Part shown: piece by piece, positions 17,828-27,265 of the stretch
Position numbering within the stretch: the stretch's first letter is position 1
Layout: each line of letters starts with the position of its first letter
DNA from: an uncultured Paracoccaceae bacterium
Lineage (GTDB): Bacteria > Pseudomonadota > Alphaproteobacteria > Rhodobacterales > Rhodobacteraceae
Direction: 5' to 3'
NCBI GenBank assembly: GCA_947501555.1
Contig: CANMWG010000001.1
Location: forward strand, 1,984,001-2,048,000
DNA: 64,000 nucleotides
Translations under genes and position numbers: made by a program
The notes under the pieces: model-generated
Told to the model about the DNA's origin: nothing
The model's database searches: none
What the model saw: only the letters and a program-made list of their open reading frames with translations

Positions 17828-18994
17828 ATGCGCAGATCATTTCTTATCGAAAATCCCTCCGTCATGTGGTTTCTGGCCGGGCTTGGCCTGTTCACTGTCG
17901 TCGTGACGCTGATGTCCGAAGTGACGGGGGTCGGCCTGATCTCAACCTCCTTTGTCAAGACATTGGGCAAGACCCTGTGCCTCTGCCTGATCGCCATCGC
18001 GATGGATGTGGTCTGGGGGTATTGCGGGATCTTGTCGCTGGGGCACTTCGCCTTTTTCGGGATCGGCGGCTATGCTATCGGCATGTGGTTGATGTACGCA
18101 CGCACCGAAATCGTGGTGCTGGAAAGCCTTTCAGGCCAAGCCATCCCCCCCACATCGCAAGAGATATCGGATGCCATCGGTAACCAGATATTCGGGGTTG
18201 TCGGAAGCTCGGAATTCCCACTGATCTGGGCCTTTGCGGACAGCCTGTTTTTGCAGCTTGTGATGGTTATCCTGATCCCCGGACTGCTTGCGCTGGTCTT
18301 TGGCTGGCTCGCTTTCCGGTCACGGGTGACGGGTGTCTATCTGTCGATCCTGACACAAGCGATGACCTTGGCGCTGTCGCTTTACCTGTTCCAGAACGAC
18401 AGCGGGTTGCGCGGCAACAACGGCCTGTCCGGACTGCAAAACATCCCTGGTTATGAAGGGGTATCGCAGGCAACGATCTCGATCATCTTCTTTATCGCCT
18501 CGGCCATCGCATTGGGGGCGGGCTATGTGTTCTTTGCCTGGGTCGTCTCAGGCAAGATGGGCAGCGTGATCAAAGGTATCCGTGATAATGAGGCCCGCGT
18601 CCGGTTCTTGGGCTATCACGTAGAAAGCTACAAACTGTTCATCTTCACCATCACTGCCGTCGTGTCGGGCATCGCAGGCGCGCTCTACTACCCACAAGCG
18701 GGCATCATCAACCCCGGCGAAATCGCCCCCATCGCGTCGATCTATCTGGCGGTCTGGGTCGCCATTGGCGGACGCGGGCGGCTTTACGGGGCGGTCATCG
18801 GGGCGGCCTTCGTGTCGCTTGTCTCAAGCTGGTTCACCGGGGGCGGCGCGCCGAATGTCGACCTTGGGTTCTACACCATCCAATGGACGGATTGGTGGCT
18901 GATCGTCCTCGGGCTGTCTTTCGTGGCCGTGACCTTGTTCTTCCCCAAAGGCATCGGCGGCTTGTTTGATTATCTGGTGAGGAAGCCATCATGA
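17828..18994 (+). CDS. urtC: UrtC, urea ABC transporter permease
   Basis: 388 residues, LIV-M family inner-membrane permease partner of UrtB. The SLGHFAFFGIGGYAIGMW segment is characteristic of the family, and IKGIRDNEARVRFLGYHVESYKL is the cytoplasmic loop that couples to the ATPases. It begins 3 bases after urtB and ends with an ATGA overlap on urtD. The length and order agree with urt operons elsewhere. Confidence 0.95.
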   Translation: MRRSFLIENPSVMWFLAGLGLFTVVVTLMSEVTGVGLISTSFVKTLGKTLCLCLIAIAMDVVWGYCGILSLGHFAFFGIGGYAIGMWLMYARTEIVVLESLSGQAIPPTSQEISDAIGNQIFGVVGSSEFPLIWAFADSLFLQLVMVILIPGLLALVFGWLAFRSRVTGVYLSILTQAMTLALSLYLFQNDSGLRGNNGLSGLQNIPGYEGVSQATISIIFFIASAIALGAGYVFFAWVVSGKMGSVIKGIRDNEARVRFLGYHVESYKLFIFTITAVVSGIAGALYYPQAGIINPGEIAPIASIYLAVWVAIGGRGRLYGAVIGAAFVSLVSSWFTGGGAPNVDLGFYTIQWTDWWLIVLGLSFVAVTLFFPKGIGGLFDYLVRKPS

Positions 18995-19740
18995 GCATGC
19001 TTCTGGAAGTCTCGGGCGTCTCCGTCACCTTTGACGGGTTCCGGGCGATCAACAACCTGTCGATCAACTTTGCCGAGGCCGAATTGCGCGCCATCATTGG
19101 CCCGAATGGCGCAGGCAAAACGACGTTCATGGATATTGTGACCGGCAAGACCAAACCGGACGAAGGCACCGTGATCTGGGGCGAGCGGAACATATCGCTG
19201 CTAGGCATGTCCGAAAGCAAGATCGCGACGGAAGGCATTGGGCGCAAGTTCCAGAAACCCACCGTGTTTGAGGCCCAGACCGTGCGCCAAAACCTGGCCA
19301 TGGCGCTGAAAAACCCGCGCAGCCCGTTTGATGTGCTGATGCATAAAAAAACCAAGCATAACGCGGAACGGATCGAGGCCATAGCCGACAACATCGGCCT
19401 GTTGGACAACCTGACCCGCGTCGCCGGTGAACTCAGCCACGGGCAAAAGCAATGGCTTGAGATTGGGATGTTACTGGCGCAGGAACCCCGTCTTTTGCTG
19501 GTTGATGAACCTGCCGCAGGTATGACGGTGGAAGAGCGTGAAAAGACCACCGATATCCTCAAAGAGGCCGCGAAAACACGCGCCGTTGTGGTGGTCGAAC
19601 ACGATATGGAATTCGTCCGCCGCTTGGATTGCAAGGTCACCGTGCTGCACGAAGGGTCTGTGCTTGCCGAAGGTAGCCTCGATCACGTGACCTCTAATCA
19701 AACCGTCATCGACGTATATCTGGGACGCGGCCATGCTTGA
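18991..19740 (+). CDS. urtD: UrtD, urea ABC transporter ATP-binding protein
   Basis: 249 residues. ABC ATPase of the branched-chain amino acid/urea type: Walker A GPNGAGKTT, signature LSHGQKQWLEIGM, Walker B LLLVDEPAAGM and an H-loop in VVVEHDMEFVRRL. It energises urea import with UrtE. The start overlaps the urtC stop by four bases and the stop overlaps the urtE start by eight bases, so translation is probably coupled. Confidence 0.95.
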   Translation: MSMLLEVSGVSVTFDGFRAINNLSINFAEAELRAIIGPNGAGKTTFMDIVTGKTKPDEGTVIWGERNISLLGMSESKIATEGIGRKFQKPTVFEAQTVRQNLAMALKNPRSPFDVLMHKKTKHNAERIEAIADNIGLLDNLTRVAGELSHGQKQWLEIGMLLAQEPRLLLVDEPAAGMTVEEREKTTDILKEAAKTRAVVVVEHDMEFVRRLDCKVTVLHEGSVLAEGSLDHVTSNQTVIDVYLGRGHA

Positions 19741-20428
19741 AGTCAGCAATCTTGATCTGCATTACGGGCAGAGCCAAATCCTGTTCGACATCTCGATGTC
19801 CGCCGTGGTGGGTGAAATTACAGCCGTGATGGGCAACAATGGCGTTGGCAAAACCAGCCTGCTGAAGGCCATTGCCGGGCGACATGCCGCAAGCAGCGGC
19901 GATGTGCAGATCAACGACACGACAGTGCGCCTGTCTTCCGCCTTTCACGCCGCACGCGCCGGGATCGCCTATGTACCGCAAGGCCGCGAAGTCTTTCCGA
20001 TGATGACCGTTTTGGAAAATCTGGAAACCGGCTTTGCATGCCTGCCAAAGACCGATCACAGCATCCCCGATCACGTTTTTGAGCTCTTCCCCGTCTTGGC
20101 CGATATGCGGTCGCGCCGCGGCGGTGATTTATCCGGCGGGCAACAGCAACAGCTGGCCATCGCGCGGGCGCTGATCATGCGCCCCAAAGTTCTGCTGCTG
20201 GACGAGCCGACAGAAGGCATCCAGCCCAACGTGATCCAACAAATCGGCGATGCGCTGGAACAGCTGCGCGCGGGCGGCGAGATGGCGATTGTTCTGGTCG
20301 AACAAAACGCCGATTTCGCGTACCGGCTGGGGGATCGGTTTGTGGTCGTCGAACGCGGACATGTGAAGCAAAGCAAGCTGCGCGCTGACTATTCCCGCGA
20401 CGATCTATTGGCTGATCTGGCGCTTTAG
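19733..20428 (+). CDS. urtE: UrtE, urea ABC transporter ATP-binding protein
   Basis: 231 residues. Second ABC ATPase of the urea system: Walker A GNNGVGKTS, signature LSGGQQQQLAIAR, Walker B VLLLDEPTEGIQP and H-loop histidine replaced by Gln in VLVEQNADF, as is common in LivF/UrtE proteins. It is the last gene of the operon and its stop overlaps the stop of the convergent caiD by three bases. No urease genes are present in the window. Confidence 0.95.
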   Translation: MLEVSNLDLHYGQSQILFDISMSAVVGEITAVMGNNGVGKTSLLKAIAGRHAASSGDVQINDTTVRLSSAFHAARAGIAYVPQGREVFPMMTVLENLETGFACLPKTDHSIPDHVFELFPVLADMRSRRGGDLSGGQQQQLAIARALIMRPKVLLLDEPTEGIQPNVIQQIGDALEQLRAGGEMAIVLVEQNADFAYRLGDRFVVVERGHVKQSKLRADYSRDDLLADLAL

Positions 20429-21210
20429 CGCCCTTTCCAAACCGGGTCACGCTTTTCGGCAAAAGCGCGCGCCCCTTCCAGCTGATCTTCTGACCGGTAG
20501 AGTTTTTCGACCGTCTCAAACTGGCTTTTGGTGATCTTGTTCAGCGCGTCTAGGAACTTCATATCCTCCGCCTCGCGGACAACTTCCTTAATCGCGGCAT
20601 TCACCAACGGCGGGCCAGAGGCGATCAGTGCCGCCATCTCACGCGCTTTGGTCATCAGATCAGCGGCTGGGACGATATGGTTGATCAGCCCCCAGCGAGC
20701 GGCCTCCTCCGCATCGACCCAACGCCCTGTCAACAGCATCTCCATCGCGATGTGATAGGGAATACGCTTTGGCAGCTTGATTGACGCGGCATCCGCAACG
20801 GTCCCCGACCGGATCTCCGGCAGGGCGAAAGTAGCATGGTCGGCGGCCAGCAAAATATCCGCAGACAAGGCCAATTCCAGCCCGCCGCCGCAGCAGATCC
20901 CGTTGATCGCGGCAATGACGGGCTTGTTCATCCGAGGCAATTCCTGCAACCCGCCAAAGCCCCCGCGCCCGTAATCCCCGTCCACGGCATCACCATCAGC
21001 GGCCGCTTTCAGATCCCATCCGGGGCAAAAGAATTTCTCGCCCGCAGCGGTGATAATTGCCACCCGCAGGTCTGGATCATCGCGGAAATCGGCAAAAACG
21101 TCACCCATGATCCGGCTGGTCACCAGATCAATTGCATTGGCCTTGGGTCGGTCCAGCGTGATCTCTAGGACATGGCCGTCCCGGTTTGTCTTGATAGGGT
21201 TCTCGGTCAT
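20425..21210 (-). CDS. caiD: Carnitinyl-CoA dehydratase / enoyl-CoA hydratase family (CaiD-like)
   Basis: 261 residues from the ATG at 21210, which has a GGAAG box just upstream; a longer frame adds 19 unlikely residues. Crotonase fold with an oxyanion-hole segment GICCGGGLELALSADI and the acidic residue in FALPEIRSG. The opening LEITLDRPKANAID and the closing FAEKRDPVWKGR match CaiD of enteric carnitine operons closely. It would interconvert crotonobetainyl-CoA and carnitinyl-CoA, though a related branched acyl-CoA is possible. Last gene of a three-gene operon; its start overlaps the ligase gene by four bases. Confidence 0.82.
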   Translation of the reverse strand: MTENPIKTNRDGHVLEITLDRPKANAIDLVTSRIMGDVFADFRDDPDLRVAIITAAGEKFFCPGWDLKAAADGDAVDGDYGRGGFGGLQELPRMNKPVIAAINGICCGGGLELALSADILLAADHATFALPEIRSGTVADAASIKLPKRIPYHIAMEMLLTGRWVDAEEAARWGLINHIVPAADLMTKAREMAALIASGPPLVNAAIKEVVREAEDMKFLDALNKITKSQFETVEKLYRSEDQLEGARAFAEKRDPVWKGR

Positions 21211-23240
21211 TGGGACTTCCTTGTGATGATAAGCGCATCTGCTGCAACCGCCCGCTCGGGGCAGCAAAGGAGCGGGTTTACCTCGACTTCGATGGGTTTT
21301 TCTTGTGTGACATAGGACTGGATGGCCAGAACCGCGTCAATGATCGCCGTACGATTGGCAACAGGCGCACCGCGATAACCGGACAGCAGGCGGTCGATGC
21401 GCAGGCTGGCCAGCGCACGATCAATCGCCGCCGCATCCACGGGCAACAAAAGGGACACGCTGTCCTCTAACAGTTCGGTCAGCACACCACCCGCGCCCAT
21501 GGTCAGCACAAACCCATGGGCTGGGTCTTGCACCACGCCGATCAGCAATTCGGCTGTGGTATCGGTGATCATTTGTTCGACCAGAAACTGCTGACATGGC
21601 ATCGCCTGCGCTGCGGCAACAACCGCCTCCGCGTCTGCCAAGTTCAATGCAACGGCCCCGGCCTCGGTTTTATGGGCCAGACCTTCGCCCTTCAAAACCA
21701 GCGGAAAACCGACTTTGTTGGCGGCATCGGCCAAACCTTCGGGGGTCGCCGCGCGGGCTGAACGAGGGGTCTGCAAACCATGCGCAGCCAGCGCCTGTTT
21801 GGCATCGGCTTCGCTGAGCGCGATACCGTCATCGTCCCCACCCGGCGCTAAAATCGACGCGGCGATCGTGTCAGCCTGCACGATCATCGCAGCAACGCTA
21901 ACGGCTTCCATCGCCTCAACCATCCCACACATCGGCACAATGCCCATCGCGACCAAGCGCTGCGCGACGTCCTCAGGCATGGTTTCGACCAAGGAACTCA
22001 GCAGCCCTACCGGTTTGCCCGTCAATTTCTGCGCCCGGGCGACGGCGTTGATGACCAAATCCCAAGCCTCTGACGTACATCGATCAGGGCGGGGGAAATC
22101 CAACACGACCAAACCCAATGCGGTCCGGTCATCCATCATCGCCCCAAAGGTCGCGGTCATCGCATCTTCATCACCCCAGATATACGTGTGGTAATCCAAT
22201 GGGTTGGCCAAGGCGACCATAGGTCCAAGTGCGCTGCGCAATCGGGCCTGTTGATCTGCGGTCAGCGGCGGATAGGACACATCCGTACCGACAGCCGCAT
22301 CGGCCATCAGGCTTGCTTCGCCCCCGGAACAGGACATTGATGCGATCTGCGCGGATGGTAGTGGCCCCACGACATGCAGTAGCTTCAATGCTTCTAAGAA
22401 CCCAGACAAGGACGTGGCCTGCCCCATGCCAAGCCGAGCAAACAACGCGTTGGCCCCCGCGTCACTGCCAGCCAAGGACGCTGTATGTGACATCGTCGCC
22501 CGACGGGCCTGTTCGGATGTCCCGACCTTGAGCACGACAATTGGTTTTCCCTTTTGCTTGGCCAGCGCGCCAAGCTTTTGAAAAGCGTGTAAATCCCCGA
22601 CGCCTTCAATATGCAGCCCCAAGGCAGTCACCCGCGGATCATCGAGCAAAGCCATCCCAATTTCCGCAAAACCCGTTTGCGCCTGATTGCCGGCCGTCAC
22701 GACATAGGCAATGGGTAGCCCCCGGGTTTGCATGGTCAGATTAATGGCAATATTCGACGACTGGGTAATCAACGCCACGCCATTGTCGACAGGCACCCCC
22801 CCGTGCTGATCAGGCCAAAGCGTGGCCCCATCCGCATAATTCAGCAGCCCATAGCAATTTGGCCCGATGATCGGCATATCACCAGCCGCCGCCAGCAATT
22901 CGGCCTGCAAATGGGCACCGCCCGCGTCTTCGCCCGCCGCTTCGCGGAAACCAGAGGCAAAGCAAATCGCCCCACCCGCCCCCATGCCTACCAGATCACG
23001 CACGACATCAATTGTGGCGTTTCGGTTGACGCCAACAAACACGGCGTCCGGTACGCCGGGTAACTCCGCAAGGCTCCGAAACGGGCGCAGCCCTGCGATC
23101 TTGCCTTTAGTCGGATGCACCACCCATAGATCACCCGCAAAGCCGATCTTTTGGCATTGCAAAAGCACATCCCGGCCCCAGGTGCCTCCCCCGACCACAA
23201 GGATCGACCGAGGGCGCAACAAACGATCAAGCCGCCCCAT
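21207..23240 (-). CDS. NDP-forming acyl-CoA synthetase (acetate-CoA ligase family)
   Basis: 677 residues. Domain order is an N-terminal CoA-binding Rossmann domain (SILVVGGGTWGRDVLLQ), succinyl-CoA-ligase-like middle domains, and a C-terminal ATP-grasp domain (about residues 460-677, GFPLVLKGEGLAHKTEAGAV). Such enzymes form acyl-CoA from an acid with ATP or the reverse. In this operon it sits where enteric carnitine operons have the CaiC ligase and CaiB transferase, so it may activate the betaine substrate; that is inference. The CoA-domain phospho-histidine motif of the family is not obvious to me. Confidence 0.85.
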   Translation of the reverse strand: MGRLDRLLRPRSILVVGGGTWGRDVLLQCQKIGFAGDLWVVHPTKGKIAGLRPFRSLAELPGVPDAVFVGVNRNATIDVVRDLVGMGAGGAICFASGFREAAGEDAGGAHLQAELLAAAGDMPIIGPNCYGLLNYADGATLWPDQHGGVPVDNGVALITQSSNIAINLTMQTRGLPIAYVVTAGNQAQTGFAEIGMALLDDPRVTALGLHIEGVGDLHAFQKLGALAKQKGKPIVVLKVGTSEQARRATMSHTASLAGSDAGANALFARLGMGQATSLSGFLEALKLLHVVGPLPSAQIASMSCSGGEASLMADAAVGTDVSYPPLTADQQARLRSALGPMVALANPLDYHTYIWGDEDAMTATFGAMMDDRTALGLVVLDFPRPDRCTSEAWDLVINAVARAQKLTGKPVGLLSSLVETMPEDVAQRLVAMGIVPMCGMVEAMEAVSVAAMIVQADTIAASILAPGGDDDGIALSEADAKQALAAHGLQTPRSARAATPEGLADAANKVGFPLVLKGEGLAHKTEAGAVALNLADAEAVVAAAQAMPCQQFLVEQMITDTTAELLIGVVQDPAHGFVLTMGAGGVLTELLEDSVSLLLPVDAAAIDRALASLRIDRLLSGYRGAPVANRTAIIDAVLAIQSYVTQEKPIEVEVNPLLCCPERAVAADALIITRKSQ

Positions 23241-24401
23241 TTACGCCCCCAACGGACGCAGCAACTCGCGGCTGATAATGTGGCGTTGGATCTCAGACGT
23301 ACCGTCCCAAATCCGTTCCACCCGTGCATCGCGCCAGAAGCGTTCAATCGGGAAGTCCTGCATCAGGCCCATGCCGCCATAAATCTGGAGCGTCGCATCG
23401 GTGACACGGGCCAGCATTTCACTGGCATAAAGTTTAGCCGACGCAATTTCCCGGTTCGCGGGCAACCCTTGATCGAGGCGCCAGGCCGCTGCCAACGTCA
23501 GCATGTCGGCTGCGTCAATCTCGGTGATCATATCCGCGATCTGAAAACCAATGCCCTGGAATTTGCCAATCGGCTGGCCAAATTGTTCACGCTCTGCGGC
23601 GTAATTCAGGGCATAGTCAAAGCAACGACGGGCCCGGCCCACGGACATCGTGGCCACAGTAATCCGCGTGGCATAAAGCCATTCATTCATCACGGCAAAA
23701 CCGCCATCGACGTCGCCTAACACCTGCGTATCGGGCAGACGGCAATCATCGAATTCCAAAATACAGTTTTTGTAGCCCCTATGGCTAACCGACTGATATC
23801 CATCGCGCACCGCGAACCCAGGCGTGCCGCGATCCACCAGAAAGGTCGTGATCCGTTTCTTCGGCCCGCGCGGGGTTTCATCCACGCCGGTGGCCACAAA
23901 CACGATAAAGAAATCCGCGTGGTCGGCACCGGATATGAAGTGCTTGGCACCATTCAGCACCCAATCCCCGCCATCGCGCACTGCCGTACATTTCATGCCG
24001 CGCACATCCGACCCGGCATCGGGTTCGGTCATCGCAAGCGCATCCATCTTTTCGCCACGCACGGCAGGCAGCAGATAGCGCTCTTTCTGATCCCCTTCAC
24101 AGGCCATCAGAATGTTTTGCGGGCGGCCGAAGAAATGGTTGAGCGCCATGGACCCGCGCCCCAATTCCCGTTCAACCAAAGCGAAATCCAGGTGGTTCAG
24201 CCCCGCACCGCCAACGCTTTCCGGGAAATTACAGGCATAAAAGCCCAACTCAATGGTTTTGCGCTTAATCTCATCCGCGATCTCAGCGGGGACTTCGCCG
24301 GTCCGCTCGACCAGATCCTCATGCGGGTAGATTTCGTTTTCAACAAAAGACCTGACCGTATCGACGATCATCTCTTGTTCCTGGGTCAGACTGAATTGCA
24401 T
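23241..24401 (-). CDS. Acyl-CoA dehydrogenase (CaiA-like position)
   Basis: 386 residues from the ATG at 24401, which gives the family-typical start MQFSLTQEQEMIVDTVRSFV; a longer frame adds 22 poor residues. FAD-binding signatures are AMTEPDAGSDVRGMK and the C-terminal YGGMGLMQDFPIERFWRDARV. The usual active-site Glu of IYEGTSQIQR enzymes is Asp in IWDGTSEIQR. It directly abuts the ligase gene, so the three genes form one operon. Substrate is unknown; gamma-butyrobetainyl-CoA or a related acyl-CoA would suit the CaiD neighbour. Confidence 0.85.
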   Translation of the reverse strand: MQFSLTQEQEMIVDTVRSFVENEIYPHEDLVERTGEVPAEIADEIKRKTIELGFYACNFPESVGGAGLNHLDFALVERELGRGSMALNHFFGRPQNILMACEGDQKERYLLPAVRGEKMDALAMTEPDAGSDVRGMKCTAVRDGGDWVLNGAKHFISGADHADFFIVFVATGVDETPRGPKKRITTFLVDRGTPGFAVRDGYQSVSHRGYKNCILEFDDCRLPDTQVLGDVDGGFAVMNEWLYATRITVATMSVGRARRCFDYALNYAAEREQFGQPIGKFQGIGFQIADMITEIDAADMLTLAAAWRLDQGLPANREIASAKLYASEMLARVTDATLQIYGGMGLMQDFPIERFWRDARVERIWDGTSEIQRHIISRELLRPLGA

Positions 24402-24473
24402 AGGCAGGCTCCGGTTGGTGGCACCAGCGTAATCAGCATTGCGCATGTGATCATGCCGAATTAGCATTAAAGC

Positions 24474-25451
24474 ATGCCGATTTGGTCAACAAATGTACAA
24501 AAGACGCAGAGCATTCAGGTCGTTTTGTTCAACGATTTCTCAAACTACTGCCTGGCGAACGCGATTGAGCCGCTGCGGGCGGCCAATACCCTGTCAGGCC
24601 GTGCATTATACACATGGGAGTTCACCACCATCGATGGCGGCCCCGTGCACTCATCAAGCGGCTTGCCCGTTTTGCCAAAGCAAGCGTTGGCCGCGTCATC
24701 CAAATGCGACTATCTGTTTGTGATGCCCAGCTACGGCGTGCGGGACCATGCCAACGCCAAGACGGCCCGCGCCCTTCTGGCTGCCGCAAAACGCGCGCGC
24801 TATATCGCGGGGTTCGACACGGGCAGCTGGTTGCTTGCCGCCGCAGGCCTGTTGGACGGGTGCCGGGCCACCATCCATTGGGATGAACAAACGGCCTTTG
24901 CCGAAACATTTTCGCAGGTTGATGTGGTGTCAGACCGGGTTACCAACGATGGCCGGTTCCTGACCTGTGGCGGAGTGACAACTGCGTTTGAGCTGGTGTT
25001 GGACATCATTCGGCGCACCCAAGGCGAGGCGCTGCATCTTGAAGTGTCATCGTTGTTTGTACCGCCAGATGAAAACCCGGACCGGGTGACCGGGGCCACC
25101 CGTGGGCGGCACCATATGGCCGACCGCGCAACGGCAATCATGCGCCAAAACCTTGAAATACCACTGAGCATTGCGACGGTTGCGGATACCCTAAAGGTTA
25201 GCCAACGCAAGCTGGAACAGATGTTTCAGGCCCAGTTTGGTGCGTCGCCCCGCACCGTGTACAAACGCCTGCGCCTGCTGGCCGCGCGGCGTCTTGTCGA
25301 AGGTGCTGATTACCCTATCGCCGAAATAGCACTGCGTTGCGGATATCAGAATCCCGCCGCCATGACGCGCGCCTTTGTCCGGGAATTCGGAACCACACCA
25401 ACAGCGCTTAGGCGACCTGACGCCCCTCGGACCAGACTGACCGTACGATAG
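24474..25451 (+). CDS. GATase1-like/AraC-family transcriptional regulator (CdhR/GlxA type)
   Basis: 325 residues: a DJ-1/PfpI-like sensing domain (about residues 10-190) and a C-terminal double helix-turn-helix AraC domain (about 215-315, IATVADTLKVSQRKLEQMFQ and IAEIALRCGYQNPAAMTRAF). Regulators of this build control carnitine and glycine-betaine catabolism in pseudomonads (CdhR, GbdR). It is divergent from the caiD operon with 72 bases between the starts, so it is the obvious candidate regulator of that operon. Its 3' end overlaps the 3' end of phnM by 44 bases. Confidence 0.85.
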   Translation: MPIWSTNVQKTQSIQVVLFNDFSNYCLANAIEPLRAANTLSGRALYTWEFTTIDGGPVHSSSGLPVLPKQALAASSKCDYLFVMPSYGVRDHANAKTARALLAAAKRARYIAGFDTGSWLLAAAGLLDGCRATIHWDEQTAFAETFSQVDVVSDRVTNDGRFLTCGGVTTAFELVLDIIRRTQGEALHLEVSSLFVPPDENPDRVTGATRGRHHMADRATAIMRQNLEIPLSIATVADTLKVSQRKLEQMFQAQFGASPRTVYKRLRLLAARRLVEGADYPIAEIALRCGYQNPAAMTRAFVREFGTTPTALRRPDAPRTRLTVR

Positions 25452-26553
25452 GCATATCATCCAGTACCGAAAACCGAATGATATCAGCCCGTTTGCCGAT
25501 TTCGGTCACCCCGCGATCCGGCAGTTGAACGTATTTTGCAGGGTTTGCCGTAACGGTCGCGATGCCCTTGGCCCAATCATCCCACTGCTGCGCGACACGC
25601 ACCGCACCCATCAGCAAAGCGGCGGGCACATAGTCTGACGACAGGATATCCAATCGGTCCAAGCTGGCCAACTCATGTGCCGCGACATTGCCCGAATGCG
25701 AGCCGCCACGCACCAGGTTTGGGGCACCCATGATCGTGGCAATGCCGGCGGCGTGACAGGCCTCGGCGGCTTCCACCGTTGTGGGGAATTCTGCTATGGT
25801 CACACCATGGGTTTTGCTGGCCGCGACCTGATCGGCGGTCGTATCATCATGGCTGGCCAAGGTCGCCCCATAGCGTTTGGCGGCGGCGACAGCAGCAGCC
25901 TCGTGGACCTTGCCATATTGATCCTGCAATCCGTACAGAAACTGTACATATTCCGTAAAGCCATCGCGATCGAGATTATGCTTGCCGCAAACGTAGTCCT
26001 CAAACTTGGTCAGATCCCGAAACTGGCGCTGCCCCGGCGTGTGATCCATCAAGGACACAATGCCAACCCGATCAGCCTCGCCAAATTCAGCCAGTTCATC
26101 GGCCAAAGTCTCGGAACAAATCTCAGCCCGCAGATGGATATGATGCGATATTTTCAGCGCCCCCGCCGCGCGCATCTGCAAAATCTCATCCGCCATGCGC
26201 CGCGCATATTTACCGTAGCCCTTACTTGTACCAGACAGCATAGAGCCCACACGGATCGCATCAAAAACGGTTGTAATCCCAGTGCCCGCCAATTCCCGGT
26301 CATGGGCCACGATGGCTTCGCGGTGCGGCCAGTCCACCGTAGGGCGCGGGGTCATGTGCCGTTCCAGATTGTCGGTATGTAGCTCGATCAAACCGGGGCA
26401 GACAAAATCGGCGGCGCAATCAATTGCACCAGTAGGCACAGCCGTGCCTTGGGCAATATCAGCGATCTGCCCGTCTTTGATCTTTAGGCTGCCTGTAACC
26501 ACCTCATCAGATAGGATAATCTTGGCATTGGCGAGAATTGTTTCTTCTGTCAT
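25408..26553 (-). CDS. phnM: PhnM, ribose 1-methylphosphonate 5-triphosphate diphosphatase
   Basis: 381 residues, amidohydrolase fold. The metal-binding signature is ELHTDNLERH and a second set of ligands is in LASHDDTT. PhnM removes pyrophosphate from the triphosphate intermediate of the C-P lyase pathway before PhnJ acts. It is transcribed opposite to the DUF1045 gene from a shared 34-base gap and converges with the AraC-type regulator. It is separated from phnN by the DUF1045 gene. Confidence 0.93.
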   Translation of the reverse strand: MTEETILANAKIILSDEVVTGSLKIKDGQIADIAQGTAVPTGAIDCAADFVCPGLIELHTDNLERHMTPRPTVDWPHREAIVAHDRELAGTGITTVFDAIRVGSMLSGTSKGYGKYARRMADEILQMRAAGALKISHHIHLRAEICSETLADELAEFGEADRVGIVSLMDHTPGQRQFRDLTKFEDYVCGKHNLDRDGFTEYVQFLYGLQDQYGKVHEAAAVAAAKRYGATLASHDDTTADQVAASKTHGVTIAEFPTTVEAAEACHAAGIATIMGAPNLVRGGSHSGNVAAHELASLDRLDILSSDYVPAALLMGAVRVAQQWDDWAKGIATVTANPAKYVQLPDRGVTEIGKRADIIRFSVLDDMPIVRSVWSEGRQVA

Positions 26554-26587
26554 GGGTTTGTCACGCTACCTTGGCAAAGAGGGTTTC

Positions 26588-27265
26588 ATGTTTGATCGAT
26601 ACGCTATCTTCTACACAGCGCCGCCCGGCGCATTCGCGGATTTTTGTGCCAGTTGGCTGGGCTGGGATAGCCGGTCCGGCGCACATGTCCCGCACCCGAA
26701 TATCGGCGATCTTGACGTGGCTGCATTGACCGACACACCACGCAAATACGGGTTTCATGGCACGCTGAAAGCGCCGTTTCGACCGGCGGAAAACGCGGGC
26801 GAGGCGGATTTGCGCGACGCGGTTGCGGCTTTCGCCGAGACCGCCACACCAGTTGATCACGTGCCGATGGGGTTGCAACTGCACCGGGGCTTCATTGCGC
26901 TGCGCCCGGTGGGCGATACGTCGGAGCTGAATGCGCTCGCCAACCGGATTGTGACCGAGCTTGACACTTTCCGCGCCGCCGCGCCGCCAGCTGAGCTGGC
27001 GCGCAGGCGCGCTGCGAGGCTGACCCCCCGACAGGACCACAATATGATGACCTGGGGCTATCCTTACGTGCTGGAGGATTTCCATTTCCACCTGACGTTG
27101 ACCGGCAGGTTGGATGATGCCAGCGGTGCACATGTCATGGATGTGCTGAGGCCGCATATGGTGGATGTCTTGCCCGAGGTCATCGCGATCGATCATGTCG
27201 CCTTGATGGGGCAGGCCAGCGATGGGATGTTTCATGAAATCCACCGCTACGCGCTCACCGGATAA
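26588..27265 (+). CDS. DUF1045 phosphonate-metabolism-associated protein
   Basis: 225 residues from the ATG at 26588, supported by an AAAGAGGG box at 26576-26583; an upstream ATG at 26551 would overlap phnM and is less likely. The start MFDRYAIFYTAPPGAFADF and the KYGFHGTLKAPF motif are typical of DUF1045, a 2H-phosphoesterase-like family found with phn genes; FHFHLTLTG near the end gives the second H-x-T/S. It may process a cyclic phosphate intermediate of the C-P lyase pathway, which is inference. Its 3' end overlaps phnN by 19 bases. Confidence 0.88.
   Translation: MFDRYAIFYTAPPGAFADFCASWLGWDSRSGAHVPHPNIGDLDVAALTDTPRKYGFHGTLKAPFRPAENAGEADLRDAVAAFAETATPVDHVPMGLQLHRGFIALRPVGDTSELNALANRIVTELDTFRAAAPPAELARRRAARLTPRQDHNMMTWGYPYVLEDFHFHLTLTGRLDDASGAHVMDVLRPHMVDVLPEVIAIDHVALMGQASDGMFHEIHRYALTG

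Noticed and set aside
25675..26382. Plus-strand frame of 235 codons across phnM
   Set aside because: Antisense to phnM, no family features.
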